Shown in pieces: positions 6,839 through 14,384 of a stretch of DNA of 20,045 nucleotides. Under the pieces are notes generated by a model that did not search any database, had not been told where the DNA came from, and saw nothing but the letters and a program-made list of their open reading frames with translations. Location: positions 2,284,202-2,304,246 of the forward strand of contig NZ_CM001773.1 in the NCBI RefSeq assembly GCF_000314895.2, read 5' to 3'. The stretch comes from Providencia sneebia DSM 19967 (GTDB taxonomy: Bacteria > Pseudomonadota > Gammaproteobacteria > Enterobacterales > Enterobacteriaceae). How positions within the stretch are numbered: the first letter of the stretch is position 1; each line of letters begins with the position of its first letter. Both the position numbers and the translations under genes were made by a program.

Positions 6839-7402
6839 ATGAAAAAATTATTACTTCTCTCTTTCCTACTCTGTTTCTCAACCTTAACATGGTCTCATGG
6901 TTATGTTGAAGAGCCAAAAAGTCGCGCTTATTTCTGTCTGCTTGGAGATAACAACAATTGTGGTGAGATCCAATACGAACCACAATCTATTGAAGCTAAA
7001 CAAGGTTTTCCTCGTTCAGGCCCTAACGATGGTACTTTAGCAAGTGCAGGAATCAGCCGATTTAGTGAGTTAAATGTACAAACAGAAAATAGATGGCAAA
7101 AAAATCAAATTTATAATTCCCTCTTAACCTTTCAGTGGAGGTTAACCGCTCTACATGAAACGAATAAATGGGAGTACTTTATTACTAAGGCTAATTGGCA
7201 GCCGAATCAACCATTGACACGTGAGCAGTTTGTTTTGAAACCATTTTGTCAGTTTAATAAAGTTGAAATACCGAATTCTATTGTTAAACATCAATGTATT
7301 TTACCGAAAGAAAATAAAGGGTATCACGTTATCCTCGCAGTATGGACGATTAATAATACTGTCAACGCATTTTATCAAGTGATAGATGTCAATCTCCATT
7401 AA
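6839..7402 (+). CDS. Secreted chitin-active lytic polysaccharide monooxygenase (AA10, CBP21-like)
   Basis: This 187-residue precursor closely resembles Serratia CBP21, a copper enzyme that oxidatively cleaves crystalline chitin. A 19-residue Sec signal (KKLLLLSFLLCFSTLTWS) ends just before His20, which becomes the mature N-terminal His of the copper histidine brace. The second copper His is His106 (LTALHET), mature position 87, as in CBP21. The axial Phe is Phe178 in NAFYQVIDVNL. Tyr46 and Glu47 (IQYEPQ), on the chitin-binding face, are kept. Cys33/Cys41 and Cys137/Cys153 match the two disulfides. There is no extra chitin-binding module. AAGGAT lies about seven bases before the ATG. No chitinase or other polysaccharide gene is nearby. 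In the E. coli order nothing of this kind occurs here, so it is probably a lineage-specific insertion or a retained transfer. Confidence 0.95.
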   Translation: MKKLLLLSFLLCFSTLTWSHGYVEEPKSRAYFCLLGDNNNCGEIQYEPQSIEAKQGFPRSGPNDGTLASAGISRFSELNVQTENRWQKNQIYNSLLTFQWRLTALHETNKWEYFITKANWQPNQPLTREQFVLKPFCQFNKVEIPNSIVKHQCILPKENKGYHVILAVWTINNTVNAFYQVIDVNLH

Positions 7403-7415
7403 GAATTGATGATTT

Positions 7416-7441
7416 AAGGGCATGTAATGCCCTTCTTTATT
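7416..7441 (+). terminator. Rho-independent terminator after the LPMO gene
   Basis: AAGGGCAT (7416-7423) pairs with ATGCCCTT (7427-7434) around a 3-nt loop, followed by CTTTATT. It lies 14 bp after the LPMO stop codon and separates that gene from the tus promoter. Confidence 0.65.
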
Positions 7442-7458
7442 GGTCAACTTTTATATAT

Positions 7459-7489
7459 TTGCACGATAGTTAATGTTTGTTATTATATA
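7459..7489 (+). promoter_or_regulatory. Candidate tus promoter
   Basis: TTGCAC at 7459-7464 is a good -35 element. TATTAT at 7481-7486 (16-bp spacer) or the overlapping TATATA at 7484-7489 could serve as -10. Transcription would start at about 7493, exactly where the Ter site begins, so Tus bound there should block its own promoter, as known for E. coli. Confidence 0.55.
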
Positions 7490-7492
7490 AAC

Positions 7493-7513
7493 AATAAGAA
7501 TGTTGTAACTAAT
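7493..7513 (+). promoter_or_regulatory. Ter site overlapping the tus promoter (TerB equivalent)
   Basis: The site contains AGAATGTTGTAACTAAT and matches the consensus AGNATGTTGTAAYTAAA at all but the last base. Over 21 bp it differs from E. coli TerB at two positions only, one of them the free N. The strictly conserved G at position 6 (7498), whose partner C forms the lock when a fork opens the non-permissive end, is present. That end faces left, so forks moving left to right (ynfL side towards fumC) should be stopped. It lies between promoter and start codon of tus, so it also serves autoregulation. Confidence 0.92.
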
Positions 7514-7529
7514 ATAAATGGTATTAATA

Positions 7530-8450
7530 ATGAATAAAGCCAAATATGAGCTTATAGAAAACTTCAATCTCTTAGAAAATACATTGGCTCAATTTAGTAC
7601 ATTGATAAAACAACAGCCCGCAATTAATGCATCTGTATTCCGTCTACCCAATGTCATGAAAGGCGATGAGAATAGTGAAATAACTGAAATTAAAGTTGAG
7701 AAAATCATGGGGGCATCCGCTATTGATGCCGTTATTCATCACTATAATTTATTGTTTATACATGATAAATCAGAATCGACTAGCAATAAAGCAGCGGTTA
7801 GATTACCTGGGGCTATTTGTATAGAAACGCCCTATTCAATTTACCGTTCTTGCCTACATCAATTAGAACAAATCAATGAGCTAAAAACAAAGATAAAGAA
7901 AATTGTGACGCAAAATTCAGGCGTAGATGAATCTCAACGGTTTGAATTTGTTCATGATAGCTTACACGGATTGTTAACATTGAACACTTATCGAGCACTC
8001 ACCTTTTTAACGGATGTTGATACCGTTAGATTTGGTTGGGCAAATAAAAAAGTGATCAACAAAGTGACGAAGATGCAAATGTTAGACAAGTTACAAGCAA
8101 CATTAGAAAGTGGCCGAATACCGCAAGGTATGGAAAAAAATCAGTGGATAAGCCAGTTAGAACAAGAAATATTACTGATTAAACAATTAGATCATAATGC
8201 AATATTAAAAACACAACGCCCTGTAAAAGTTCAACCAATTGCTCGCGTCTGGGATAGTGCGCAACAGAAACAAACTCAGTTAGCTTGTGCTAATCCCTTA
8301 ATTGTCTTCGCCCTTGAGAAATCACTTGATGACATTGTGATTGGTAATTTACCTGATTATAGCGCCGACAACATAGCCCTACGGCATCGACCTAAGGCAA
8401 AACCTGTTGAGTTATTAATACCTAGACTTAATTTATATCTTGAATGTTAA
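7530..8450 (+). CDS. tus: Replication terminus-binding protein Tus
   Basis: Tus binds Ter sites as a monomer and blocks the DnaB helicase from one side only, trapping forks in the terminus. The 306 residues align throughout with E. coli Tus (309). Recognisable blocks are SSKAAVRLPG-like SNKAAVRLPGAICIE, the central FGWANKKVINKV, and RPVKVQPIARVW followed by PLIVFALEK and the end LIPRLNLYLE. The His in RFEFVHDSLHGLLTLN corresponds to the H144 region of the C6-binding pocket. The ATG at 7530 (MNKAKYELI) is chosen because it aligns with MARYDLV of E. coli; ATG 7518 is closer to the Ter site and adds four residues. The rstAB genes that precede tus in E. coli are absent. It converges on fumC with a shared terminator. 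Confidence 0.96.
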   Translation: MNKAKYELIENFNLLENTLAQFSTLIKQQPAINASVFRLPNVMKGDENSEITEIKVEKIMGASAIDAVIHHYNLLFIHDKSESTSNKAAVRLPGAICIETPYSIYRSCLHQLEQINELKTKIKKIVTQNSGVDESQRFEFVHDSLHGLLTLNTYRALTFLTDVDTVRFGWANKKVINKVTKMQMLDKLQATLESGRIPQGMEKNQWISQLEQEILLIKQLDHNAILKTQRPVKVQPIARVWDSAQQKQTQLACANPLIVFALEKSLDDIVIGNLPDYSADNIALRHRPKAKPVELLIPRLNLYLEC

Positions 8451-8452
8451 AA

Positions 8453-8482
8453 GGCACCTATTTTTTAATAGGTGCCCTCTTC
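8453..8482. terminator. Bidirectional terminator between tus and fumC
   Basis: GGCACCTATT (8453-8462) pairs perfectly with AATAGGTGCC (8467-8476) around a TTTT loop. AAAA precedes the stem and CTCTTCT follows it, giving a weak U-tract in both directions. It begins two bases after the tus stop codon and lies 25 bp past the fumC stop. Confidence 0.75.
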
Positions 8483-8501
8483 TAATCAACTAATTTAAAA
8501 A

Positions 8502-9899
8502 TTAGTCTTTCATACTGCCAACCATATCTTCAGGACGAACCCATTCATCAAACTGTTCAGCTGTTAGATAATTGAGCTTCAATGCAGCTTCTTTCAACGT
8601 TAGTCCTTCTTTATGTGCTTTTTTGGCAATTTCGGCGGCTTTATCATAGCCAATATGCGTATTTAATGCGGTTACTAACATTAATGATTCATGCAATAAC
8701 TTATCAATACGCTCACGATTTGGCTCAATACCAACCGCACAATGCTCATTAAAGCTACGCATACCATCAGCTAATAGACGTACTGATTGTAAGAAATTAT
8801 CAATTAGCATAGGACGGAATACGTTTAGTTCAAAGTTACCCGATGCGCCACCAATATTCACTGCAACATCATTACCCATAACTTGCGCACAAAGCATAGT
8901 CATTGCTTCACATTGTGTTGGGTTAACTTTACCTGGCATGATTGAGCTACCTGGCTCATTTTCAGGAATAGCAATTTCGCCAATACCACAACGAGGACCT
9001 GAAGCTAACCAACGCACATCATTTGCAATTTTCATTAATGACGCTGCGAGGCTTTTTAAAGCGCCGTGCCCATAAACTAAGGCATCACATGTACCGAGTG
9101 CTTCAAATTTATTAGGTGACGTCACAAATGGTTGGTGAGTTAATTCTGCGATTTTCTTCGCTACGCGCACTGCATATTCAGGGTGCGTATTCAGACCTGT
9201 ACCAACCGCAGTACCACCAAGAGCAAGTTCACAGATATGTGGAATTGCATCTTCAATATGTTTTTCAGCATGTGCCAGCATAGCTGCCCAACCTGAAATT
9301 TCTTGGCCTAAAGTTAATGGCGTCGCATCTTGTAAGTGAGTACGACCAATTTTAACTATTCCTTTAAACTCATTCGCTTTAGCATCTAAAACTTTATGTA
9401 ATGCTTTTAGCTCAGGCAATAAGTTTTCACGGATAGCAATAACGGCGGCAACATGCATTGCAGTTGGGAATACGTCGTTTGAGCTTTGGCTTTTATTGAC
9501 ATCATCATTAGGATGGATTAAACGATCATTACCACGCTGACCACCTAAAATCTCACTACCGCGGTTAGCTAGCACTTCGTTCATGTTCATATTACTTTGC
9601 GTACCAGAACCTGTTTGCCAGATAGCAAGAGGGAATTCAGTCGGATGTTTATTCGCCAAAACTTCATCTGCAGCAGCGATAATAGCATCACCACGCTCTT
9701 TCGGTAGTAATCCTAAATCTATATTGACGCTTGCCGCGGCTTTTTTAGTAATAGCCAAAGCGTGAATTAACGCTACGGGCATCTTTTCTACAGATATACG
9801 GAAATGTTCTAAAGAACGCTGAGTTTGCGCGCCCCACAACTGGTCAGCAGGTACTTCAATAGATCCCATTGAATCTTTTTCAATGCGAGTGGCTGCCAT
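8502..9899 (-). CDS. fumC: Class II fumarate hydratase (FumC)
   Basis: FumC is the iron-free, oxygen-stable fumarase that interconverts fumarate and L-malate in the TCA cycle as a cytosolic tetramer. The 465 residues are nearly the full length of E. coli FumC (467), and catalytic positions keep the same numbers: His188 in [10 protein letters not shown] and Ser318 in the signature [10 protein letters not shown] (317-326). The fumarate-binding [10 protein letters not shown] (97-106) and [14 protein letters not shown] are intact. AAGGAGAT lies five bases before the ATG. A good sigma-70 promoter sits upstream (9974-10002). In E. coli fumA lies between fumC and manA and is co-transcribed; here fumA is missing and fumC diverges directly from manA. 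Confidence 0.97.
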   Translation of the reverse strand: MAATRIEKDSMGSIEVPADQLWGAQTQRSLEHFRISVEKMPVALIHALAITKKAAASVNIDLGLLPKERGDAIIAAADEVLANKHPTEFPLAIWQTGSGTQSNMNMNEVLANRGSEILGGQRGNDRLIHPNDDVNKSQSSNDVFPTAMHVAAVIAIRENLLPELKALHKVLDAKANEFKGIVKIGRTHLQDATPLTLGQEISGWAAMLAHAEKHIEDAIPHICELALGGTAVGTGLNTHPEYAVRVAKKIAELTHQPFVTSPNKFEALGTCDALVYGHGALKSLAASLMKIANDVRWLASGPRCGIGEIAIPENEPGSSIMPGKVNPTQCEAMTMLCAQVMGNDVAVNIGGASGNFELNVFRPMLIDNFLQSVRLLADGMRSFNEHCAVGIEPNRERIDKLLHESLMLVTALNTHIGYDKAAEIAKKAHKEGLTLKEAALKLNYLTAEQFDEWVRPEDMVGSMKD

Positions 9900-9973
9900 T
9901 ACTATCTCCTTAGGTACATATACAGAATCATCATTTTAGAATTATCAGCTTGCAGGTAAGCCGACACCAACTT

Positions 9974-10002
9974 GTTATATGATGCCATATCTTTAATTTC
10001 AA
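9974..10002 (-). promoter_or_regulatory. Sigma-70 promoter of fumC
   Basis: On the minus strand TTGAAA (-35, positions 10002-9997) and TATAAC (-10, positions 9979-9974) are separated by exactly 17 bp. It lies about 75 bp upstream of the fumC start, leaving an untranslated leader of roughly 65 nt. I see no obvious SoxS or Fur box, though these elements are degenerate. Confidence 0.65.
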
Positions 10003-10078
10003 TAATGCGACTTAGCCGTGTTTATTGTATTGTAGTATCAAGGAAATACATTGATTTTTAGAAAAAGCGAGTTAAGCC

Positions 10079-11254
10079 ATGCAAAAAATGATCAACAAAA
10101 TTCAAAATTATGATTGGGGAAGTAAAACGGCCCTAACGCAGTTGTACTCAATTCCTAATCCAGAACATTTACCAATGGCTGAATTGTGGATGGGTGCACA
10201 TCCTAAAGCGAGCTCTTCGATTACCGACCCTAACACAGGGAAAGTTATTCCATTGATTGATTATATTGCGACTAATCCTGAAGAAATTCTAGGTAAAAAG
10301 ATTGCAGACAATTTCGCTCGGCTACCCTTTTTATTTAAAGTTCTTTGTGCGGCAAAACCATTATCGGTTCAAGTACATCCAAATAAAAAATATGCTGAAG
10401 TCGGATTTGCGAAAGAAAACGCAGCAGGTATTTCTTTAGATTCCCCGTACCGTAATTATAAAGATGATAATCACAAACCAGAACTCATCTATGCAATTAC
10501 CCCTTTTAAGGCAATGAATGCATTTCGTCCTTTACCAGAAATCGCCCAATTATTGGATTTTGTCTCAGCTGCACATCCTGAAATCCAATATTTTGTTCAA
10601 GAACCAAGTGAAGAAAAATTAGCGAAATTATTTGCACAGATTCTTAGTCTTTCTGGTGATCAGAAAGAGTTAGCCTTAGGTGTATTAAAAGCGGCATTGA
10701 ACAGCCGTCAAGGTGAGCCTTGGAATACAATCAAACAAATGGTTAGCCTCTATCCTGATGATACTGGTTTATTTGTGCCTTTATTATTAAATGTGATTGA
10801 ATTACAACCTGGCGAGGCCATGTTTTTATATGCTCGCACACCTCATGCTTATATAGAAGGTGTAGGTTTAGAAATCATGGCGAACTCTGATAATGTCTTG
10901 CGTGCTGGGCTAACAAATAAGCATATTGATGTTGCAGAACTCATTGCTAATGTCGATTTTTTCCCAAAAACCTGCGAAAGTTTATTAAGCCAACCAGAAA
11001 AATCAGGAAATATCTGTAAATACAAGATACCTGTAGAAGATTTTGCATTTAATATATATTCTATTAACGACACGGGAACAAAAATAACGAATGAAACTGC
11101 ATCAATTCTATTTTGTATTGATGGAGAGTTAGTTCTAAAGTCAGGCGATGATGAAATAGCGCTCACTTCTGGAGAGTCTGTTTTTCTTTCTGCTTTTGAA
11201 AAAGAAGTTTACATCACAGGTTTCGGTGAACTTGCTAGAGTATTTAACCTCTAG
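10079..11254 (+). CDS. manA: Mannose-6-phosphate isomerase (ManA)
   Basis: This zinc enzyme interconverts mannose 6-phosphate and fructose 6-phosphate, feeding mannose into glycolysis and supplying GDP-mannose synthesis. At 391 residues it equals E. coli ManA. Zinc ligands are visible as Gln98 and His100 (LSVQVHPNK), Glu135 (NHKPELIYA) and His256 (TPHAYIEG). The catalytic Arg275 lies in NSDNVLRAGLT, and FLFKVLCAAKPLS is the conserved core strand. The start aligns with the E. coli start (MQKxIN), though the Shine-Dalgarno is weak (GAG about nine bases upstream). It diverges from fumC. E. coli manA is repressed by Mlc; no Mlc operator is apparent by eye here, and mlc itself is frameshifted. Confidence 0.96.
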   Translation: MQKMINKIQNYDWGSKTALTQLYSIPNPEHLPMAELWMGAHPKASSSITDPNTGKVIPLIDYIATNPEEILGKKIADNFARLPFLFKVLCAAKPLSVQVHPNKKYAEVGFAKENAAGISLDSPYRNYKDDNHKPELIYAITPFKAMNAFRPLPEIAQLLDFVSAAHPEIQYFVQEPSEEKLAKLFAQILSLSGDQKELALGVLKAALNSRQGEPWNTIKQMVSLYPDDTGLFVPLLLNVIELQPGEAMFLYARTPHAYIEGVGLEIMANSDNVLRAGLTNKHIDVAELIANVDFFPKTCESLLSQPEKSGNICKYKIPVEDFAFNIYSINDTGTKITNETASILFCIDGELVLKSGDDEIALTSGESVFLSAFEKEVYITGFGELARVFNL

Positions 11255-11336
11255 TTTAAAAAGGCAACTTCTTGTGTTTTATTCGTCATTGATTACACAC
11301 AATAGACGATTAGATGAAACGTAATTCAATATTATC

Positions 11337-11352
11337 GTGTGTTTGTACACAC
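11337..11352 (+). promoter_or_regulatory. Small hairpin abutting the ydgA ribosome-binding site
   Basis: GTGTGT (11337-11342) pairs with ACACAC (11347-11352) around a TTGT loop, immediately followed by the Shine-Dalgarno region AAAAGGATGG. It may influence translation of ydgA; a chance repeat is equally possible. Confidence 0.25.
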
Positions 11353-11371
11353 AAAAGGATGGATGTTTATA

Positions 11372-12988
11372 ATGAAAAAGTCATTAGTTGCGATTGGTGT
11401 TATCGTTGCTGTAGGTGCTGTGTGGACGGGTACAGCTTGGTATACAGGTTCTAAAATTGAAACCGAGTTGAATAGATTCATTAATAATGCAAATCAGTCT
11501 ATAGCAATGAATGCACCTGAGTCAGGTGTAACGCTAAAAGTTGAAAACTTTAAACGTGGCGTATTCTCATCACAAGCAAACATTGTTGTTTTATCAAATG
11601 AAGCGCCTGATGATTCAGTTGTGTTCAATACGAATATTGACCATGGTCCATTCCCACTATCACAATTAGCCAAATTTAATTTAATCCCTAAACTTGGTGC
11701 TGCAAATATTGAATTAGAGCACAATGCAACAACACAAGAACTGTTTGAAATGACAAAAGGTAAACCGTTTGTCACTGGAACAGCAGTCGTTGGGTATAGT
11801 AAAAATATTGATTCAAATTTAGACCTACTCCCTCTTGAATTCACTAAAGATGATGCTGTTCTTTCTTTCAGTGGCTCTAAACTTGTGTTTAACACCTCAT
11901 CTGAACTGAAAAAGATTGATATCTCGTTAATAACCGATAATTTCAATGTACATAAAGAAGATAAAACTGAAGGCTTTACGCTAAAAGGTTTAAAACTTAC
12001 TTCTAATGTTGATAAAACTGAACATGGTTTTTATATCGGTAACCAAGAGTTTATCGTCTCTGATATTGATTTAAATATTCCAGAAACGAACTTCTCATTT
12101 AAGAATTTGTCTGTCGCTTCAGACACATCTATTGAAAATGAAAACGTTAAAGGTAACATTAGTTATTCTGTCGATGACGTAAGTTTCTTAGGTGAAAACT
12201 TCGGTTCAGGTAAAATGGCGATTTCTATTGATAAACTTAATGCTGTAGCATTAGGTAAATTTGTAGAACAGTACAACCAAGCTGTAGCAGAAGGGTTAGC
12301 AACTGGAAGCCCAACTGCGGCAGCAGAGAAAATTGCAATGGATATGGTCACTAAGACATTACCTGAGTTAATCCAAAGCAAACCAACCTTCTCTATTAGC
12401 CCTGTTTATTGGAAAAACGCAGCGGGTGAAAGTTCAAGCAACTTAACGCTTTCGTTCAACAAATGGGATCAGAACGAGCTTACTGCTTTAGCAATGTCAA
12501 ATAAAATTGATGAAGCAGTGAAAAGCCTATTCACTTCATTCGATTTTGATCTGAAATTGAATAAACCTATGGTTATTCAATTAATGTCGCAAGTGCTTAT
12601 TGCTGACAATGGAGTTCCTGTTAGTGCTGAAATCAAAAAAGAGTATGAACAACAAGCGATTGCTCAATTTGACGAGATGCAAGAAGTCTTAACAGCAGAT
12701 ATGTTTACTTCGCCTATGGATGAAATGTTCATGACGGATGAACAAAGAGCAGAAAAGGCAAAACAGAAGAAATCACCTTGGATGGTTGAAAATGGTAACG
12801 ACCTGACAATGACGGTTAAGTTTGCAGGAAATGACATCACATTTAACGCAGACAAATACACCTTGGCTGATTTTTTAACCAAGTTAGGCCTTATGACTAA
12901 CCCTGAAGACGCAATGAATTATGACCAAATTCCTGAGCCTTTAGAAGTCCCTGCTGAAAATCATGAGAATGAACAACCTGCTAATTAA
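11372..12988 (+). CDS. ydgA: DUF945 family protein (YdgA), membrane-anchored
   Basis: This 538-residue member of the DUF945 family corresponds to E. coli YdgA (502 residues), an envelope protein without an assigned biochemical role. The N-terminus has a single membrane segment (SLVAIGVIVAVGAVWTGTAWYTG), probably an uncleaved anchor, with the remainder in the periplasm. Family hallmarks are ETELNRFI after the anchor, FKRGVFSSQANIVV, DHGPFPLSQLAKFNLIPKLG, and the late block ITFNADKYTLADFLTKLG. The extra length is partly an acidic, proline-rich tail (DQIPEPLEVPAENHENEQPAN). The ATG at 11372 aligns with the E. coli start; GGAT at 11361-11364 lies seven bases upstream, while ATGs at 11363 and 11339 fit less well. 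It follows manA by 117 bp as in E. coli and ends in a strong terminator. Confidence 0.9.
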   Translation: MKKSLVAIGVIVAVGAVWTGTAWYTGSKIETELNRFINNANQSIAMNAPESGVTLKVENFKRGVFSSQANIVVLSNEAPDDSVVFNTNIDHGPFPLSQLAKFNLIPKLGAANIELEHNATTQELFEMTKGKPFVTGTAVVGYSKNIDSNLDLLPLEFTKDDAVLSFSGSKLVFNTSSELKKIDISLITDNFNVHKEDKTEGFTLKGLKLTSNVDKTEHGFYIGNQEFIVSDIDLNIPETNFSFKNLSVASDTSIENENVKGNISYSVDDVSFLGENFGSGKMAISIDKLNAVALGKFVEQYNQAVAEGLATGSPTAAAEKIAMDMVTKTLPELIQSKPTFSISPVYWKNAAGESSSNLTLSFNKWDQNELTALAMSNKIDEAVKSLFTSFDFDLKLNKPMVIQLMSQVLIADNGVPVSAEIKKEYEQQAIAQFDEMQEVLTADMFTSPMDEMFMTDEQRAEKAKQKKSPWMVENGNDLTMTVKFAGNDITFNADKYTLADFLTKLGLMTNPEDAMNYDQIPEPLEVPAENHENEQPAN

Positions 12989-13018
12989 TATTAGCAATTG
13001 TTAATCAACAAAATTGAT

Positions 13019-13049
13019 GCCAGTCTTATTATTTAAGGCTGGCATTTTT
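13019..13049 (+). terminator. Rho-independent terminator after ydgA
   Basis: GCCAGTCTT pairs with AAGGCTGGC (9 bp, one G-T pair) around the loop ATTATTT, followed directly by ATTTTTG. It lies 30 bp past the ydgA stop. Confidence 0.85.
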
Positions 13050-13181
13050 GTTTCTATGATGTCTTATTTATTATCATACCATACAACTTATATGCGTTAT
13101 GATATGGGTTATTAAGGTATGTTATGCGCTTTTCTCGTTATACTCGATGACAAATAAATCAATTTAAGAGACGACACATCA

Positions 13182-14183
13182 ATGATCAATAAAAAACTTC
13201 CTTTGACTGATATTCATAGACATCTTGACGGTAATATTCGCCCGGAAACTATCCTGTCTCTTGCACAGCAACATAATATTCAATTGCCAGCCTATGAAAT
13301 TGAAGCGTTGAGACCACATGTACAAATCATCACTCAAGAAGCTAACTTAGTGAGCTTTTTGCAAAAATTAGACTGGGGTGTTGCCGTTCTTGCCGATTTA
13401 GATGCATGTAAACGCATCGCTCAGGAAAATGTTGAAGATGCATATAATGCAGGTATTGATTATGCTGAGCTGCGTTTTTCTCCTTATTATATGGCCATGA
13501 AACACCAACTTCCTGTTGAAGGCGTGGTAGAAGCGGTGATTGATGGTATTGCAGCAGGTTGTCAGCAATATGATATTAAAATAAACCTCATTGGTATTCT
13601 CAGCCGAACATTTGGCACTGATGCTTGTGCTCAAGAGCTTGCAGGTTTACTTGCACACCGCAATAAACTTTGTGCTCTTGATTTGGCAGGTGATGAACTC
13701 GGTTTTCCGGGCGCACTCTTTCAAACACATTTTGCTAAAGCGCGTGATGCCGGATTACATATTACTGTACATGCTGGCGAAGCTGCGGGTTCTGAAAGTA
13801 TTTGGCATGCCATAAAAGAGCTTGGTGCTGAACGAATTGGTCATGGCGTAAAAGCCAGTGAAGATCAAGCACTCATTGATTATCTCGCGACCAATAAAAT
13901 TGGCATAGAAAGTTGCTTAACCTCAAATATCCAAACAAGTACCGTTTCTTCATTAGATAAACACCCATTAAAAATGTTTTTAAACCAAGGTGTTTTAGCT
14001 TCGATTAATACAGATGACCCTGCTGTACAAGGCATTGAGTTACGCCATGAATATGAAGTTGCAGCCCTGCAAGCAGGATTAACCGCAAAAGAGATTGAAC
14101 AAGCTCAAATAAATGGCTTAACAATAGCGTTTCTCGAAGAAAATGAAAAGCAAGCATTAAGAGATAAAGCAGCTAAACGTTAG
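13182..14183 (+). CDS. add: Adenosine deaminase (Add)
   Basis: This cytosolic zinc hydrolase converts adenosine and deoxyadenosine to inosine and deoxyinosine in purine salvage. The 333 residues equal E. coli Add, and metal and catalytic residues occupy the same positions: His12 and His14 (DIHRHLDG), His197 and Glu200 (VHAGEAAG), His221 (IGHGVK), Asp278 and Asp279 (NTDDP). [12 protein letters not shown] and [12 protein letters not shown] are standard blocks. The start is set by homology; the upstream AAGAG is a poor Shine-Dalgarno. TTATACT at 13138-13144 could be part of a -10 element. It has its own terminator and converges on yfeH. Confidence 0.97.
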   Translation: MINKKLPLTDIHRHLDGNIRPETILSLAQQHNIQLPAYEIEALRPHVQIITQEANLVSFLQKLDWGVAVLADLDACKRIAQENVEDAYNAGIDYAELRFSPYYMAMKHQLPVEGVVEAVIDGIAAGCQQYDIKINLIGILSRTFGTDACAQELAGLLAHRNKLCALDLAGDELGFPGALFQTHFAKARDAGLHITVHAGEAAGSESIWHAIKELGAERIGHGVKASEDQALIDYLATNKIGIESCLTSNIQTSTVSSLDKHPLKMFLNQGVLASINTDDPAVQGIELRHEYEVAALQAGLTAKEIEQAQINGLTIAFLEENEKQALRDKAAKR

Positions 14184-14221
14184 TATTACTTTATCTAAAA
14201 TATAGTTATGTATTTGTATCT

Positions 14222-14250
14222 AAGGGCAGAAATAACAATTCTGCCCTTTT
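14222..14250 (+). terminator. Rho-independent terminator after add
   Basis: AAGGGCAGAA (14222-14231) pairs perfectly with TTCTGCCCTT (14239-14248) around a 7-nt loop, continuing into TTTTGTTT. It is 38 bp past the add stop. Confidence 0.85.
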
Positions 14251-14299
14251 GTTTGGCCTGTTCAGGTCACTGTTGCTAAAGAGATTAATCATTAGCAAC

Positions 14300-14320
14300 A
14301 CATTGTATGTTGTAACTAAT
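14300..14320 (+). promoter_or_regulatory. Second Ter site, between add and yfeH
   Basis: The site contains TGTATGTTGTAACTAAT and matches the Ter consensus AGNATGTTGTAAYTAAA except at the first and last positions. The lock-forming G (14305) and the whole ATGTTGTAACTAA core are present, and the core plus its final T is identical to the site in front of tus. The orientation is the same, so it too should stop forks coming from the left. It lies in a non-coding gap between convergent genes, so it has no evident role in transcription. No Ter site between add and ydgJ comes to mind for E. coli. Confidence 0.85.
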
Positions 14321-14328
14321 TAACTAGA

Positions 14329-14353
14329 AGTAAGTAGATAAAATCCACTTACT
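14329..14353. terminator. Possible terminator hairpin of yfeH
   Basis: GTAAGTAGAT (14330-14339) pairs with ATCCACTTAC (14343-14352) with one mismatch and a 3-nt loop. It lies 32 bp beyond the yfeH stop. The T-tract on the yfeH side (TTCTAGTTAA) is poor. Confidence 0.4.
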
Positions 14354-14384
14354 CCGTTTATTTTTATAACTAATTATTTATATT

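Noticed and set aside
9116..9125. GTGACGTCAC in fumC as a matS site
   Set aside because: The 3-bp RNY spacer between the half-sites is missing, so MatP spacing is wrong.
9583..9765. Open frame opposite fumC
   Set aside because: Antisense to a strongly conserved enzyme, with no start signal.
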